A stretch of DNA of 64,000 nucleotides, taken from positions 1,674,001 through 1,738,000 of the forward strand of contig NZ_JIAD01000001.1 in NCBI RefSeq assembly GCF_000688015.1, written 5' to 3'. The position numbers and the translations under genes were made by a program. This DNA is from Eubacterium sp. AB3007. GTDB taxonomy: Bacteria > Bacillota > Clostridia > Peptostreptococcales > Anaerovoracaceae. Positions 38,122 through 47,494 of the stretch are shown here, piece by piece. The notes beneath the pieces were generated by a model. That model worked only from the letters and a program-made list of their open reading frames with translations. It made no database searches and had not been told where the DNA came from. Position 1 is the first letter of the stretch; the number at the start of each line of letters is the position of its first letter.

Positions 38122-39527
38122 TGGCACTGGCAAAGGACTATGATTCCGTAATGGGAAGATCGAACGAGATCCAGAAGAAAGCTCTGGGCCTTGACTATGC
38201 GACTTACGAGTCCGGCTCCATCGCTTTCGATTATGAGGCACTGATGAAGGACACAGGGTACACCCTGGAAGAGATCGACAAGATCCAGTCCCAGTTTGCA
38301 GTAGGCAACACTCCGCTGATCGAGCTGAGAAACATCTCCGCTCTGTCCAGAAAATACGCCAAGCCTGGCTATGGTGCAAGAATTTTTGCGAAGGACGAAG
38401 CAGCAAACGCTTCCGGTTCCTTCAAAGCCAGAAGAGCCGCCTGCGCAGTGGCACACGCGAAGAAGTTAGGCTACAAGGGCGTTATCGCCGCTACCTCTGG
38501 AAACTACGGCGCAGCCGTTGCTTCTCAGGCAGCTATGCAGGGTCTGGACTGCATCATCGTTCAGGAGTGCTATGACTCCAAGGGCGTTGGCCAGCCGGAG
38601 ATTGTCGAGAAGGCTCGTAAGTGCGAGGCTTACGGCGCAGAGGTCATCCAGCTGACCGTAGGACCTGAGCTGTTCTACACCTTCCTGTCCGTACTGGAGG
38701 ACACCGGATATTTCAACGCATCCCTGTACTCCCCCTTCGGAATCGCAGGCGTAGAGACACTGGGCTATGAGATCGCTATGCAGTGCCGCGAGAAGGTTGG
38801 CAAAGACCCGGATATGGTGGTCTGCACCAACGCTGGCGGCGGCATGATGACCGGAACTGCCAGAGGTCTGCTGAAAGCCGGTGCTGTGAACACCACCATG
38901 GTGGCTGCTTCCATCGACCTGACCGGACTTTCCATGGCTTCCGACAAAGCTTTCAACCTGAAGTCCTGCACCACAGGACACACCGGATTCGGTGTACCAT
39001 ACGCGACCGATCCGGATCACTCCGACGTTCCCAGAAGTGCGGCAAGACCGCTCCGTTACATGGATAGATACGTCACCGTCAAGCAGGGTGAAGTTATGTA
39101 CGTCACCGAGATGCTGGCTAACCTGGAGGGAATCGAGAGAGGCCCTGCCGGTAACACCGCACTGGCGGCAGCCTTCTCCCTGGCTCAGGAGCTACCCGAG
39201 GACGCAATCCTCGTCATCTCCGAGACAGAGTACACCGGTGCCGGAAAGCACATCCAGCCGCAGCTGTCCTTCGCAAGAGAGAACGGTATCGAGATCCGCT
39301 TCGGAAACCCGACAGAGGAAGACAAGCCGGGCGAGAACATCATTCTGCCGGCAGATCCTGGCCTCATCCAGTGCCACGATGCTGACCTGAACCACTTCCG
39401 TCAGTCCTGCATCCGCAAGGCTGTCAAGAAGGCAGGCGGTGTCACTCCGACAGAGGAAGACCTGGAATTCCTGGCTGCTGAGACCAAGACAGACGTCGCC
39501 TTCGTCAAGGAGACACTGGGTCTGTAG
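38121..39527 (+). CDS. ortB: 2-amino-4-oxopentanoate thiolase, beta subunit (PLP)
   Basis: This 468-residue fold-type II PLP enzyme is related to threonine synthase. The PLP lysine is K102 in ANASGSFKARRA. The phosphate-binding loop is AATSGNYGAAVA, and a second glycine loop TNAGGGMMTG is visible. It is the catalytic subunit of the thiolase and is unlike the usual Cys-dependent thiolases. AAAGGAGGGG precedes the ATG. Confidence 0.92.
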   Translation: MALAKDYDSVMGRSNEIQKKALGLDYATYESGSIAFDYEALMKDTGYTLEEIDKIQSQFAVGNTPLIELRNISALSRKYAKPGYGARIFAKDEAANASGSFKARRAACAVAHAKKLGYKGVIAATSGNYGAAVASQAAMQGLDCIIVQECYDSKGVGQPEIVEKARKCEAYGAEVIQLTVGPELFYTFLSVLEDTGYFNASLYSPFGIAGVETLGYEIAMQCREKVGKDPDMVVCTNAGGGMMTGTARGLLKAGAVNTTMVAASIDLTGLSMASDKAFNLKSCTTGHTGFGVPYATDPDHSDVPRSAARPLRYMDRYVTVKQGEVMYVTEMLANLEGIERGPAGNTALAAAFSLAQELPEDAILVISETEYTGAGKHIQPQLSFARENGIEIRFGNPTEEDKPGENIILPADPGLIQCHDADLNHFRQSCIRKAVKKAGGVTPTEEDLEFLAAETKTDVAFVKETLGL

Positions 39528-39531
39528 GTTT

Positions 39532-39553
39532 CTTGCACAAAGCTTTGTGCAAG
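39532..39553. repeat. 22-bp perfect palindrome between ortB and oraS
   Basis: CTTGCACAAAG followed by CTTTGTGCAAG (39532-39553). Its core GCACAAAGCTTTGTGC also occurs in full at 16027-16042 inside the PiT gene, and the half-site GCACAAAGC is scattered widely in this window. The remaining 80 nt before oraS show nothing but a GC-rich imperfect hairpin and the ribosome site. Confidence 0.7.
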
Positions 39554-39631
39554 CTGACTACGCGTGTAAACCTTTGCCGGACTGTGAATTCGCGCAGCCC
39601 GGCGAAGGATCTGATTAGAGGAGAAAAGAGA

Positions 39632-40006
39632 ATGATAAGAGAAGACGATTTTGAAAAAAGAAGAGTAGAAAAGGGTATCGCCGATCTTACAGATGAGCAG
39701 CTCTACGACAGATTCTGGGAGCTTTGCGCACAGGTCGTAGATCCACTGCTCGAGCTGGGCAGAAAGAACACCACTCCTTCCGTAGAGAGAGCGGTTCTTC
39801 TGCGCATGGGCGTTTCCTCTCTGGACACACAGAAGATCGTAGAGGGTGCTATGGACAGAGGTCTCATCGGTCATGGAACCGGACACATCGTCTACAGAGT
39901 TTCCAAGGATCTGGGACTCTCCATCCGTGAGGCATCCGTAGGACTTGCCCAGGGCAAGTACTGGGATGAGGCCGTAGCGATTTTCAATGCTAAGGAGGGA
40001 AAGTAA
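39632..40006 (+). CDS. oraS: D-ornithine 4,5-aminomutase, S subunit
   Basis: This 124-residue small subunit matches OraS (KRRVEKGIADLTDEQLYDRFWELCAQVVDPLLELGRKNTTPSVERAVLLRMGVSS is partly family-typical). It associates with the large cobalamin/PLP subunit. I choose ATG 39632 behind AGAGGAG and drop the upstream extension to 39533. It is followed one base later by oraE. Confidence 0.92.
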   Translation: MIREDDFEKRRVEKGIADLTDEQLYDRFWELCAQVVDPLLELGRKNTTPSVERAVLLRMGVSSLDTQKIVEGAMDRGLIGHGTGHIVYRVSKDLGLSIREASVGLAQGKYWDEAVAIFNAKEGK

Positions 40007-40007
40007 G

Positions 40008-42260
40008 ATGGCAGATATGGTATTAAAGAAAAACGAAAAACTGGACGTACGTGAGATTCTGAAGGACCTCGACAAGTACGAGCCAAGAAGAAGAGGCTGG
40101 CACTGGAGAGAGCCGGCTCCCAACATCAAGATGGGTCCCTTCGAATTCCATGACATGTCCAAGCCGCTGAAGCAGAGCGTTGGCCTGCCGCCGGCAAAGT
40201 TCTTTGAGGACATCGATCCGCAGCCGATGCCGGTCATCACCACCGAGATCGCATCCGGTCGTTTTGAGGACGATATCAGAAGAATGAGAATGGGCGCATG
40301 GCATGGCGCTGACCATATCATGGTCATCCGTCACATGGGACAGTCCCACATCGACGGCCTGATGGAGGGTACTCCGCAGGGTATCGGCGGTGTTCCTATC
40401 ACCCGTAAGCAGGTCAGAGCACAGAGAAAGGCTCTGGATCTGATCGAGGATGAGATCGGCCGCGAACTGAACTACCACTCCTATGTATCCGGCGTTGCTG
40501 GTCCGGACATAGCCGTTATGTTCGCAGAAGAAGGAATCAACGGTGCTCACCAGGATCCTCAGTACAACGTACTCTACAGAGACATCAACTGCGTCAGATC
40601 CTTCATAGACGCCTGCGAATCCAAGAAAGTCCTGGCATGGGCTGACATTCTGCAGATCGACGGAGCTCATAACGCAAACGCTACCGCAAGAGAAGCATGG
40701 AAGGTAATGCCGGAGCTGATCGTACAGCACGCCATTAACTCCCTGTTCTCCGAGAAGGTGGGCATCAAGCCGGAGAACATCTCCCTGTCCACCGTACCCC
40801 CAGATGCTGCACCGGCACCGGCTATGTATCTGGACCTGCCTTACGCAGTCGCACTGAGAGACATCTGCGACCGTTACAAGATGAGAGCTCAGCAGAACAC
40901 CAAGTACATCTGCTCCTCCGTCCGTGAGGCTACCGTTACACACGTAATGAACATGGTTATTTCCAAGCTGACCAGAGCTGACATCCAGTCCACCATCACA
41001 CCGGATGAGGGACGTAACGTACCTTGGCACATCTACAATATGGAAGCCATCGACAATGCCAAGCAGTCTTTCGTCTACATGGACGGATTCAACGAGCTGG
41101 TTGAGCTGAAGAAGGATGGACCGCTCAGAGAGATGGCAAGAGACATCAAGGAAAGAGCGACTCTGTTCATGGAAGAGATCGTCGAAGTAGGCGGCTACTT
41201 TGAGGCAGTCAGACAGGGATTCTTCGTTGACTCCGCTAAGTATCCTGCCAGAAACGGCGACGGAATCGCACGTAACCCGGAAGGCGGCGTAGGATATGGA
41301 TTCATCTTCCCGAGAGAAGACGACTACATGGCTCCGGTCACCGCTCACTTCGGTTACAACAACGTTGAGCAGTACGGCGGAGATCCTGAGAACCCGTCCG
41401 CACTGATCGGCGGCTGCACATTCGAAGACAGAAGCAAGATCGTTTACATCGACGAGCTGGAAGAAGAAGATACCGTCAACACCAGACTGGCAAGAGTCAA
41501 GAAGTATCTGGACGGCGACGCTATCATTCCGGAAGTTGAGTGGTGCGGCGACGGTATGATCATGCTGACCATGATGGTACCGGCTAACGTCAGAACTGCT
41601 GAAGCTACCGGACTGCAGGTTGCTGAGAGACTGGGACTGCAGAATGCAGAAGTCATCTCCAAGGAGATCATGCACCCGGCTGAGGGTACCAGAATCGAGC
41701 TGAAGGGTAAGGTTCCATTCGATATCGACCCGAAGACCCTGGTACTGCCTCCACCGCCGCATCACCTGCCGGATTCCGTTCTGTACAAGGAATTCCAGGA
41801 TCATCACATGAGAGTTGTCTGCGGAACCGTTGGAGACGACGAGCACTCCGTAGGTCTGCGTGAGATCATCAACATCAAGCACGGCGGAATCGAGAAGTGG
41901 GGTATCGAGGTGAACTACCTCGGCACATCCGTTCCTGTAGAGAAGCTGGTCGACGCGGCAGTTGAGCTGGACGCCAACGTAATTATGGCTTCCACCATCA
42001 TCTCCCACGACAACGTTCACTACAAGAACATGAAGAGAATCAACGACCTGGCCATCGAGAAGGGCATCAGGGACAAAGTCATCATCGCTGCAGGCGGTAC
42101 TCAGGTTACTCCTGAGGACGCAAGAGCTACCGGCATCGACGAGGGCTTCGGAAGAGATTCTCATGGAATCGACGTTGCTACCTTCCTGGCTGAAGAGGCC
42201 ATGAGAAGACGTGGCGACCTTCCACCGGGAGGCCACCTGAAGGGCATCGACGAGGACTAA
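40008..42260 (+). CDS. oraE: D-ornithine 4,5-aminomutase, E subunit (adenosylcobalamin and PLP)
   Basis: This 750-residue catalytic subunit moves the terminal amino group of D-ornithine to C4, forming (2R,4S)-2,4-diaminopentanoate. The N-terminal part (to about 560) is the TIM-barrel region. The C-terminal Rossmann domain binds cobalamin through D611-x-H613-x-x-G616. K624 aligns with the PLP lysine (K629) of the C. sticklandii enzyme, counting from the cobalamin histidine. AAGGAGGG precedes ATG 40008. Confidence 0.95.
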   Translation: MADMVLKKNEKLDVREILKDLDKYEPRRRGWHWREPAPNIKMGPFEFHDMSKPLKQSVGLPPAKFFEDIDPQPMPVITTEIASGRFEDDIRRMRMGAWHGADHIMVIRHMGQSHIDGLMEGTPQGIGGVPITRKQVRAQRKALDLIEDEIGRELNYHSYVSGVAGPDIAVMFAEEGINGAHQDPQYNVLYRDINCVRSFIDACESKKVLAWADILQIDGAHNANATAREAWKVMPELIVQHAINSLFSEKVGIKPENISLSTVPPDAAPAPAMYLDLPYAVALRDICDRYKMRAQQNTKYICSSVREATVTHVMNMVISKLTRADIQSTITPDEGRNVPWHIYNMEAIDNAKQSFVYMDGFNELVELKKDGPLREMARDIKERATLFMEEIVEVGGYFEAVRQGFFVDSAKYPARNGDGIARNPEGGVGYGFIFPREDDYMAPVTAHFGYNNVEQYGGDPENPSALIGGCTFEDRSKIVYIDELEEEDTVNTRLARVKKYLDGDAIIPEVEWCGDGMIMLTMMVPANVRTAEATGLQVAERLGLQNAEVISKEIMHPAEGTRIELKGKVPFDIDPKTLVLPPPPHHLPDSVLYKEFQDHHMRVVCGTVGDDEHSVGLREIINIKHGGIEKWGIEVNYLGTSVPVEKLVDAAVELDANVIMASTIISHDNVHYKNMKRINDLAIEKGIRDKVIIAAGGTQVTPEDARATGIDEGFGRDSHGIDVATFLAEEAMRRRGDLPPGGHLKGIDED

Positions 42261-42272
42261 ATCGTCTGAAGT

Positions 42273-42301
42273 GGGGCGGGCGCATGCCCGCCCCTGTTTT
42301 T
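42273..42301 (+). terminator. hairpin after oraE
   Basis: GGGGCGGGC (42273-42281) pairs with GCCCGCCCC (42286-42294), then TGTTTTTC. It lies inside the ornithine gene run, so it is probably a partial terminator or attenuator. Confidence 0.75.
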
Positions 42302-42387
42302 CAGGAAGGGGCGACGGATATTTCGCCGGCGCCCACGAGACAATGCGCTTCGGATTGCCTGTTGCAGCGCCGGGAATTATGCCCGGG

Positions 42388-42436
42388 AAACCGTATGGAA
42401 TAATCACCAATATTAGCGATTATTCCATACGGTTTT
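42388..42436 (+). terminator. second hairpin, 18-bp perfect stem, before the MutL gene
   Basis: AAACCGTATGGAATAATC (42388-42405) pairs without mismatch with GATTATTCCATACGGTTT (42418-42435), loop of 12 nt, then T and CGG. With the hairpin 90 bp upstream it should sharply lower readthrough into mutL-orr unless an internal promoter exists. None was obvious. Confidence 0.7.
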
Positions 42437-42496
42437 CGGAAATAGCAGAAGAAGCCCTCTCGGTTGGACGAAGGAGGATGAACAAGGAGATAATAT

Positions 42497-44293
42497 ATGA
42501 AAGTAGACGTATTGGTAGCAGAAATCGGATCCACCACCACAGTAGTCAACGCATTCACCGATCTGGATACGGACAGGCCGTGCTTCTGGGGACAGGGGCA
42601 GGCACCGACCTCCGTGCTAGAGGGGGATGTACGTATCGGCTTGCAGGGTGCGGTGGACGATCTTTGTCGCAAGAAGGGGATCGACAGCATCGAATACGAT
42701 GAGATGCTGGCTACGTCCTCGGCGGCTGGCGGCCTGAAGATGACCGTCCACGGCCTGGTGTACGACATGACCGCCAAGGCGGCCAAGGAGGCGGCGTTGG
42801 GCGCGGGCGCCATCATCCACAATGTCACCGCGGGAAGGCTTCGCCGCACCGACATCAAGAAGATCAAGGAGATCAACCCAAATCTGATCCTCATCGCAGG
42901 CGGTGTAGATTACGGAGAGAGAGATACTGCTCTGGATAATGCAGAGATGATCCGGAGCATGGGGCTGAAGGTGCCCATCATCTACGCAGGCAACGTTGAG
43001 AACCAGGAAGAGATCAAGCTCATTTTTGAGGACAGCGGGCAGGAGGTCTATATTGTAGACAACGTGTATCCGCAGATCGATGAACTGAACGTGGAGCCTT
43101 GTCGGAAGGTGATCCAGGACGCGTTTGAGGACAACATCACCCGTGCTCCCGGCATGGAGCACGTGCGCGATATGGTCAATGGACCCATCATCCCAACTCC
43201 TGGTGCCGTCATGGAGTGTACCAAGGTTTTGTACGACTGCCTGGGTGACCTGATCGTGCTGGACGTGGGCGGTGCGACCACCGATCTGCACTCTGTCTGT
43301 GTTGAGTCCGACAAGGTGGCCAGGATCATGACCAGTCCGGAACCCAAGGCCAAGCGGACCGTAGAGGGGGACCTTGGCGTGTACGTCAACCGCTACAAGG
43401 TCATCGAGTCCATCGGCGAAGAGAAATTGAGAGAAGAATGCGAGAACGAACTTCATATCGATCTGGATAAGACATTGGAAACCTATCGAGCGATCCCCAG
43501 AAATGAGGATGAGATCAAACTGGTAGAAAGGCTCACCAGGGAGGCTGTGTTCAAGGCGACTGAACGTCATGCCGGCAAACTTCGCCACATCTATGGCCCA
43601 TCCGGCCGGAGCACCGTGGCAGAGGGAAAGGATCTGACTCCAGTGAAGTACATCATCGGCACCGGTGGCGCGCTCACCCGTCTGCCCCACAGGGTAGAGA
43701 TCATGAAGGAGATTGCTGCCCAGAACGTGACCGGCATGGGCCTCTACCCGACTGAGCACGCAAAGATCCTGGTGGACAACGACTATTTCATGGCGTCACT
43801 GGGTGTGCTATCCAAGACTCACCGGGAGGGTGCGATCCGGTTGCTGGAACAGAGCCTGGATTTCAAATTCCCGGAAAAGACAGATGACAGTGGTATCTAC
43901 ACGCTGAACACCAAAGCCATGGCAGAGTTGGACGAAGAGCTGGCGGCCAAGGACAAGAAGGAAGAAGAGTACCAGGAGCATATCAAGGAGATGGAAGACC
44001 TGGGCTACGATATGAGCTGCTACAAGGACGAGGAGCCCATCGGCGGCGCCAATGCCCGTCAGGCGGACGGTACCTACGTGAACGCAGAGAAGCGCAGCAT
44101 CATGGAGGGCGGCGGCAACCAGCCGGAATGGAACCAAAAGCAGAAAGAGGCCCTGGAGGAAGCGGATAAGGCCAGGGATACCGATCAGATAGATCGCAGC
44201 AAACCCTGGAACAACTGCAACAAGGAGTGTCATATATGCACCCACGTACAGTGCCCCAGCAACCCTAAGAACCCGAAGAACAGGAGGGACTGA
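42497..44293 (+). CDS. MutL/GlmL-type protein, likely aminomutase reactivating ATPase
   Basis: This 598-residue protein of the GlmL/MutL family has an actin-like ATPase fold: VLVAEIGSTTTVVNAF (phosphate 1), LIVLDVGGATTDLHSV (phosphate 2) and YIIGTGGALTRLP (adenosine). Homologues sit beside cobalamin-dependent mutases and are thought to release damaged cobalamin. Here it follows oraSE. The C terminus adds an acidic coiled stretch and a cysteine cluster C574-x3-C578-x2-C581-x4-C586 (CNKECHICTHVQC) that could bind a metal or FeS centre. It is not the mismatch-repair MutL. Confidence 0.88.
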   Translation: MKVDVLVAEIGSTTTVVNAFTDLDTDRPCFWGQGQAPTSVLEGDVRIGLQGAVDDLCRKKGIDSIEYDEMLATSSAAGGLKMTVHGLVYDMTAKAAKEAALGAGAIIHNVTAGRLRRTDIKKIKEINPNLILIAGGVDYGERDTALDNAEMIRSMGLKVPIIYAGNVENQEEIKLIFEDSGQEVYIVDNVYPQIDELNVEPCRKVIQDAFEDNITRAPGMEHVRDMVNGPIIPTPGAVMECTKVLYDCLGDLIVLDVGGATTDLHSVCVESDKVARIMTSPEPKAKRTVEGDLGVYVNRYKVIESIGEEKLREECENELHIDLDKTLETYRAIPRNEDEIKLVERLTREAVFKATERHAGKLRHIYGPSGRSTVAEGKDLTPVKYIIGTGGALTRLPHRVEIMKEIAAQNVTGMGLYPTEHAKILVDNDYFMASLGVLSKTHREGAIRLLEQSLDFKFPEKTDDSGIYTLNTKAMAELDEELAAKDKKEEEYQEHIKEMEDLGYDMSCYKDEEPIGGANARQADGTYVNAEKRSIMEGGGNQPEWNQKQKEALEEADKARDTDQIDRSKPWNNCNKECHICTHVQCPSNPKNPKNRRD

Positions 44294-44295
44294 TT

Positions 44296-45384
44296 ATGTA
44301 TCCAAAGATGGTAGTAAACCTGAAGAAACTGCAGCAGAACCTGGATGCCGTGGCGGCCATCACCAAGGACAGGGGAGCATGCTCCCTGATGATCGTCACC
44401 AAGGGAATGTGTGCCGATCCGGAGATGGCAAAGATGATCGCCGCGGACCCCAAGGTGGATTACATGGCGGACTCCCGTGTGAAGAACATCGCCAGCTATG
44501 TGGACATCGCTCATGAGGGTGGCAAGAAGACCGTGCTCCTGCGCATCCCTATGCACGACGAGCTCCCGGAGGTAGTGAAGTACGTAGACGTATGCTTCAT
44601 TTCCGAGATCTCCTCCATCCGCCTGTTGGATGAGGAAGCCGGGAAGGTCGGCAAGGTGCAGGACATCGTGTTGATGATCGACCTGGGCGATCTCCGCGAG
44701 GGAATCTTCTTCCAGAACCAGGAACTCATCGATGAGGCTGTGGATGTGATCATGGGTCTGGAGCACGTGAACCTTTACGGCATCGCCGTCAATCTGACCT
44801 GCTACGGGGCCATTATTCCCAAGTACGACAACCTGTCCCAGCTGGTGGAGATTGCCGGGAGCATCGAAGAGCGCACCGGCCACAAGCTGCAGATGGTCTC
44901 CGGAGGCAACTCCAGCTCCATCTATCTGGTGGACAGGGGCGAGTTGCCGGAAGGCATCAACAACCTTCGTCTGGGGGAGGCATTCCTGCTGGGCAACGAC
45001 ACTGCGTACGAGACAGATCTGCCCGGGACTACCGGTGATGCCCTGACCCTGGAGGCACAGATCGTGGAGCTGAAGGAGAAGCCCTCCCTGCCCATCGGCG
45101 AGGTTGGTGTGGATGCCTTTGGACAGAAACCTTATTATGAAGACAGAGGGATCATGAAACGTGCCATCATTGCCATCGGCAAGCAGGACACAGACCTGGA
45201 CAGCATGACCCCGGTGGATCCCCAGATCGAGATCATGGGAGGAAGCTCCGATCACACCATCCTGGACGTGACCCACGCAGACCGGGACTACAAGGTGGGG
45301 GACATCGTTTCCTTCACTCTGGGCTATGGTGGTATGCTGAAGGTTGCCACCAGCCCTTATGTCAGCAGAGAATACGTAAAATAG
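44296..45384 (+). CDS. orr: ornithine racemase (PLP)
   Basis: This 362-residue alanine-racemase-fold enzyme has its PLP lysine at K36 (LMIVTKGMC). The [23 protein letters not shown] and [29 protein letters not shown] segments fit the clostridial ornithine racemase group. It converts L-ornithine to the D-isomer needed by the aminomutase. It follows the mutL stop by 2 nt and has a GGAGG ribosome site. Confidence 0.9.
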   Translation: MYPKMVVNLKKLQQNLDAVAAITKDRGACSLMIVTKGMCADPEMAKMIAADPKVDYMADSRVKNIASYVDIAHEGGKKTVLLRIPMHDELPEVVKYVDVCFISEISSIRLLDEEAGKVGKVQDIVLMIDLGDLREGIFFQNQELIDEAVDVIMGLEHVNLYGIAVNLTCYGAIIPKYDNLSQLVEIAGSIEERTGHKLQMVSGGNSSSIYLVDRGELPEGINNLRLGEAFLLGNDTAYETDLPGTTGDALTLEAQIVELKEKPSLPIGEVGVDAFGQKPYYEDRGIMKRAIIAIGKQDTDLDSMTPVDPQIEIMGGSSDHTILDVTHADRDYKVGDIVSFTLGYGGMLKVATSPYVSREYVK

Positions 45385-45412
45385 CGTGACAAATCAGTCA
45401 GGGTGGAGTATA

Positions 45413-46297
45413 ATGTCATTGTCTGATAAAAAATTAACGGATGGGCCTGCCGGCGCAGGGCCTGTGTATATCGGCTGTCACCTGTCCAGTGCGGATGGGT
45501 TTCTTGCCATGGGGAAGGCGGCTTTGTCCATCGGGGCGAACACCTTTGCCTTCTTTACCAGGAACCCCAGAGGAGGAAAGGCCAAGGCCATCGACCCTGC
45601 AGATGCGACGGCTTTGTGCGAGCTGCTTGCGGAGAACCGGTTCGGACCGCTGGTGGCCCACGCGCCGTACACCCTGAATCCGTGCTCCGCTACGCCGCGG
45701 GTGAGAGAGTTCGCCCGGATGGCCATGACGGAGGACATGGAGCGCATGGAGTACTTGCCGGGGAACTACTACAACTTCCATCCGGGGAGCCATGTGGGGC
45801 AGGGCGCGGAAGCGGGCATCGAGATGATTGCGGCGCTTTTGAACGAGGTCATTCGGCCGGAGCAGTCCACCACCATCCTGTTAGAGACCATGGCGGGGAA
45901 GGGCAGCGAGATTGGCGGGGATTTCCGAGAATTGGCGGAGATCATCCGGCGGGTGGAACACGAGGAGAAACTCGGAGTCTGCCTGGATACCTGCCACGTA
46001 CACGATGCTGGTTATGACATCGACGGGAACCTGGACGAGGTGCTGGAGGTGTTCGACCGGGAGATTGGGCTAGACCGGCTGAAGGCGCTTCACATCAATG
46101 ACAGTCAGAATCCACTGGGCGCGCGAAAGGATCGGCACGCCCGCATCGGCGAAGGCCATCTGGGAACAGAGGCCATCAGAAACGTCATCTATGATCCGCG
46201 GCTCATGGGGCTGCCCTGCATTCTGGAAACACCGCAGGAGAGCCTCGCCGGCTACGGGGATGAAATAGCAATGTTAAAAGGTGAAAAGGAGAATTGA
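45413..46297 (+). CDS. nfo: endonuclease IV
   Basis: This 294-residue AP endonuclease of TIM-barrel type should cut at abasic sites. Its zinc ligands are visible in [50 protein letters not shown] and [13 protein letters not shown] start at ATG 45413 behind GGTGGAG rather than GTG 45386. It lies between orr and buk with very short gaps, so a DNA-repair gene appears to be co-transcribed with catabolic genes. Confidence 0.93.
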   Translation: MSLSDKKLTDGPAGAGPVYIGCHLSSADGFLAMGKAALSIGANTFAFFTRNPRGGKAKAIDPADATALCELLAENRFGPLVAHAPYTLNPCSATPRVREFARMAMTEDMERMEYLPGNYYNFHPGSHVGQGAEAGIEMIAALLNEVIRPEQSTTILLETMAGKGSEIGGDFRELAEIIRRVEHEEKLGVCLDTCHVHDAGYDIDGNLDEVLEVFDREIGLDRLKALHINDSQNPLGARKDRHARIGEGHLGTEAIRNVIYDPRLMGLPCILETPQESLAGYGDEIAMLKGEKEN

Positions 46298-46301
46298 AAG
46301 C

Positions 46302-47381
46302 ATGGAAGCAAAAGAAATCAAGGACATCCTGGTCATCAACCCGGGATCCACATCCACAAAGATCACTATTTTCACAAAAAACAATACAGAAGTTCTCTTC
46401 AAGAAGAACATCGTACACGATGAGCAGCGCATCATGGAGTTCCCGAATGTAGCTTCTCAGAAGAACTACCGTAAGGTCATCATCCTGGACGAGCTGAACG
46501 CCATCGGTTATGATCTGGAGAACCTGTCCGCCGTTGTTGGAAGAGGCGGCATGCTGTTCGGCCTGAAGGGCGGTGGTTATAGGATCAATGAGAAGATGTA
46601 CAACAAGATGGCCAGCCCCGAGCTTCCTCAGCACGCATCCAGCCTGGGCGCGCTTCTGGCCTATTCCATCGCAGAGCCCATGAACATCCCGTCTTTCATT
46701 TATGACTCGACCATGGGTACCGACCTGCTGGATATCGCCAAGGTCACCGGAATCGCAGAGATCGAGAAGTACGGTGCTGTCCACCTGCTGAACTCCCGTG
46801 CGCAGGCGATCAAGTATGCCACTTCCGTAGGCAAGGACTACAAGGATATGAACTTCATCAACTGCCACATGGGTGGTGGTGTCACCGTCAACGCCATGAA
46901 AGGAGGCAAGGTCATCGACTCTGCCGCATACGACGACGGCCCGATGGCACCGGAGAGATCCGGCGGTGTTCCTCTCCTGCTGTTCAAGAAGCTCTGCTTT
47001 GATGGCAAGCACACAGAGAAGGATATGGAAGAGCTGATCGCCGGCAAGGGCGGCCTCTACTCTTATCTGGGCACCAAGGACGCCATCGAGATCGAGAGCC
47101 AGATCGAGGAGGGGGATCACTACGCCAAGATGATCGTGGAGGCCATGGGCTTCCAGGTCGCCAAGTCCATCGCAGGCCTGTCCTGCTGTCTGGAGGGCAA
47201 GGTTGACTGCATCATCCTCACCGGCGGACTCGCCTACTTCCAGTTCCTGGTAGAGACTATCCAGAAGTACTGCAAGCACATCGGTCACATCGAGGTCATG
47301 CCGGGCGAGAGCGAGATGGAAGCTCTGGCTGCAGGCACCCTGCGCATGCTCACTGGCGAAGAAGAGATCAAGGAACTCTAA
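46302..47381 (+). CDS. buk: butyrate kinase
   Basis: This 359-residue acetokinase-family enzyme converts butyryl phosphate plus ADP to butyrate plus ATP. It has the N-terminal INPGSTSTKITIF motif, VGRGGMLFGLKGGGYRIN, and a GGGVTVNAMKGGKVIDSAAYDDGPMAPERSG substrate region. Its size and motifs fit Buk rather than acetate kinase. AAAGGAG precedes ATG 46302, 4 nt after nfo. The usual partner phosphotransbutyrylase (ptb) is not in this window, so it may be elsewhere, or the enzyme may use a branched-chain acyl phosphate. Confidence 0.92.
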   Translation: MEAKEIKDILVINPGSTSTKITIFTKNNTEVLFKKNIVHDEQRIMEFPNVASQKNYRKVIILDELNAIGYDLENLSAVVGRGGMLFGLKGGGYRINEKMYNKMASPELPQHASSLGALLAYSIAEPMNIPSFIYDSTMGTDLLDIAKVTGIAEIEKYGAVHLLNSRAQAIKYATSVGKDYKDMNFINCHMGGGVTVNAMKGGKVIDSAAYDDGPMAPERSGGVPLLLFKKLCFDGKHTEKDMEELIAGKGGLYSYLGTKDAIEIESQIEEGDHYAKMIVEAMGFQVAKSIAGLSCCLEGKVDCIILTGGLAYFQFLVETIQKYCKHIGHIEVMPGESEMEALAAGTLRMLTGEEEIKEL

Positions 47382-47436
47382 TCAGGCACAAAGCACAAAG
47401 CTTTAGCGCGGGCGTTTTTGCGCCTGCCAAATATGC

Positions 47437-47470
47437 AACCGGCGCACCGTGCTGCGCCGGTTGTTTCATT
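47437..47470 (+). terminator. terminator after buk
   Basis: AACCGGCGCA (47437-47446) pairs with TGCGCCGGTT (47453-47462), then GTTTCATT. Two overlapping GCACAAAGC motifs lie just upstream (47386-47401). Confidence 0.78.
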
Positions 47471-47494
47471 CTGTACTGGCATAGGGAGAGAAGT

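Noticed and set aside
40023..42410. Minus-strand open frame of 795 codons opposite oraE
   Set aside because: Shadow of the oraE codon pattern. It crosses the intergenic hairpins and has no ribosome site or recognisable domain.
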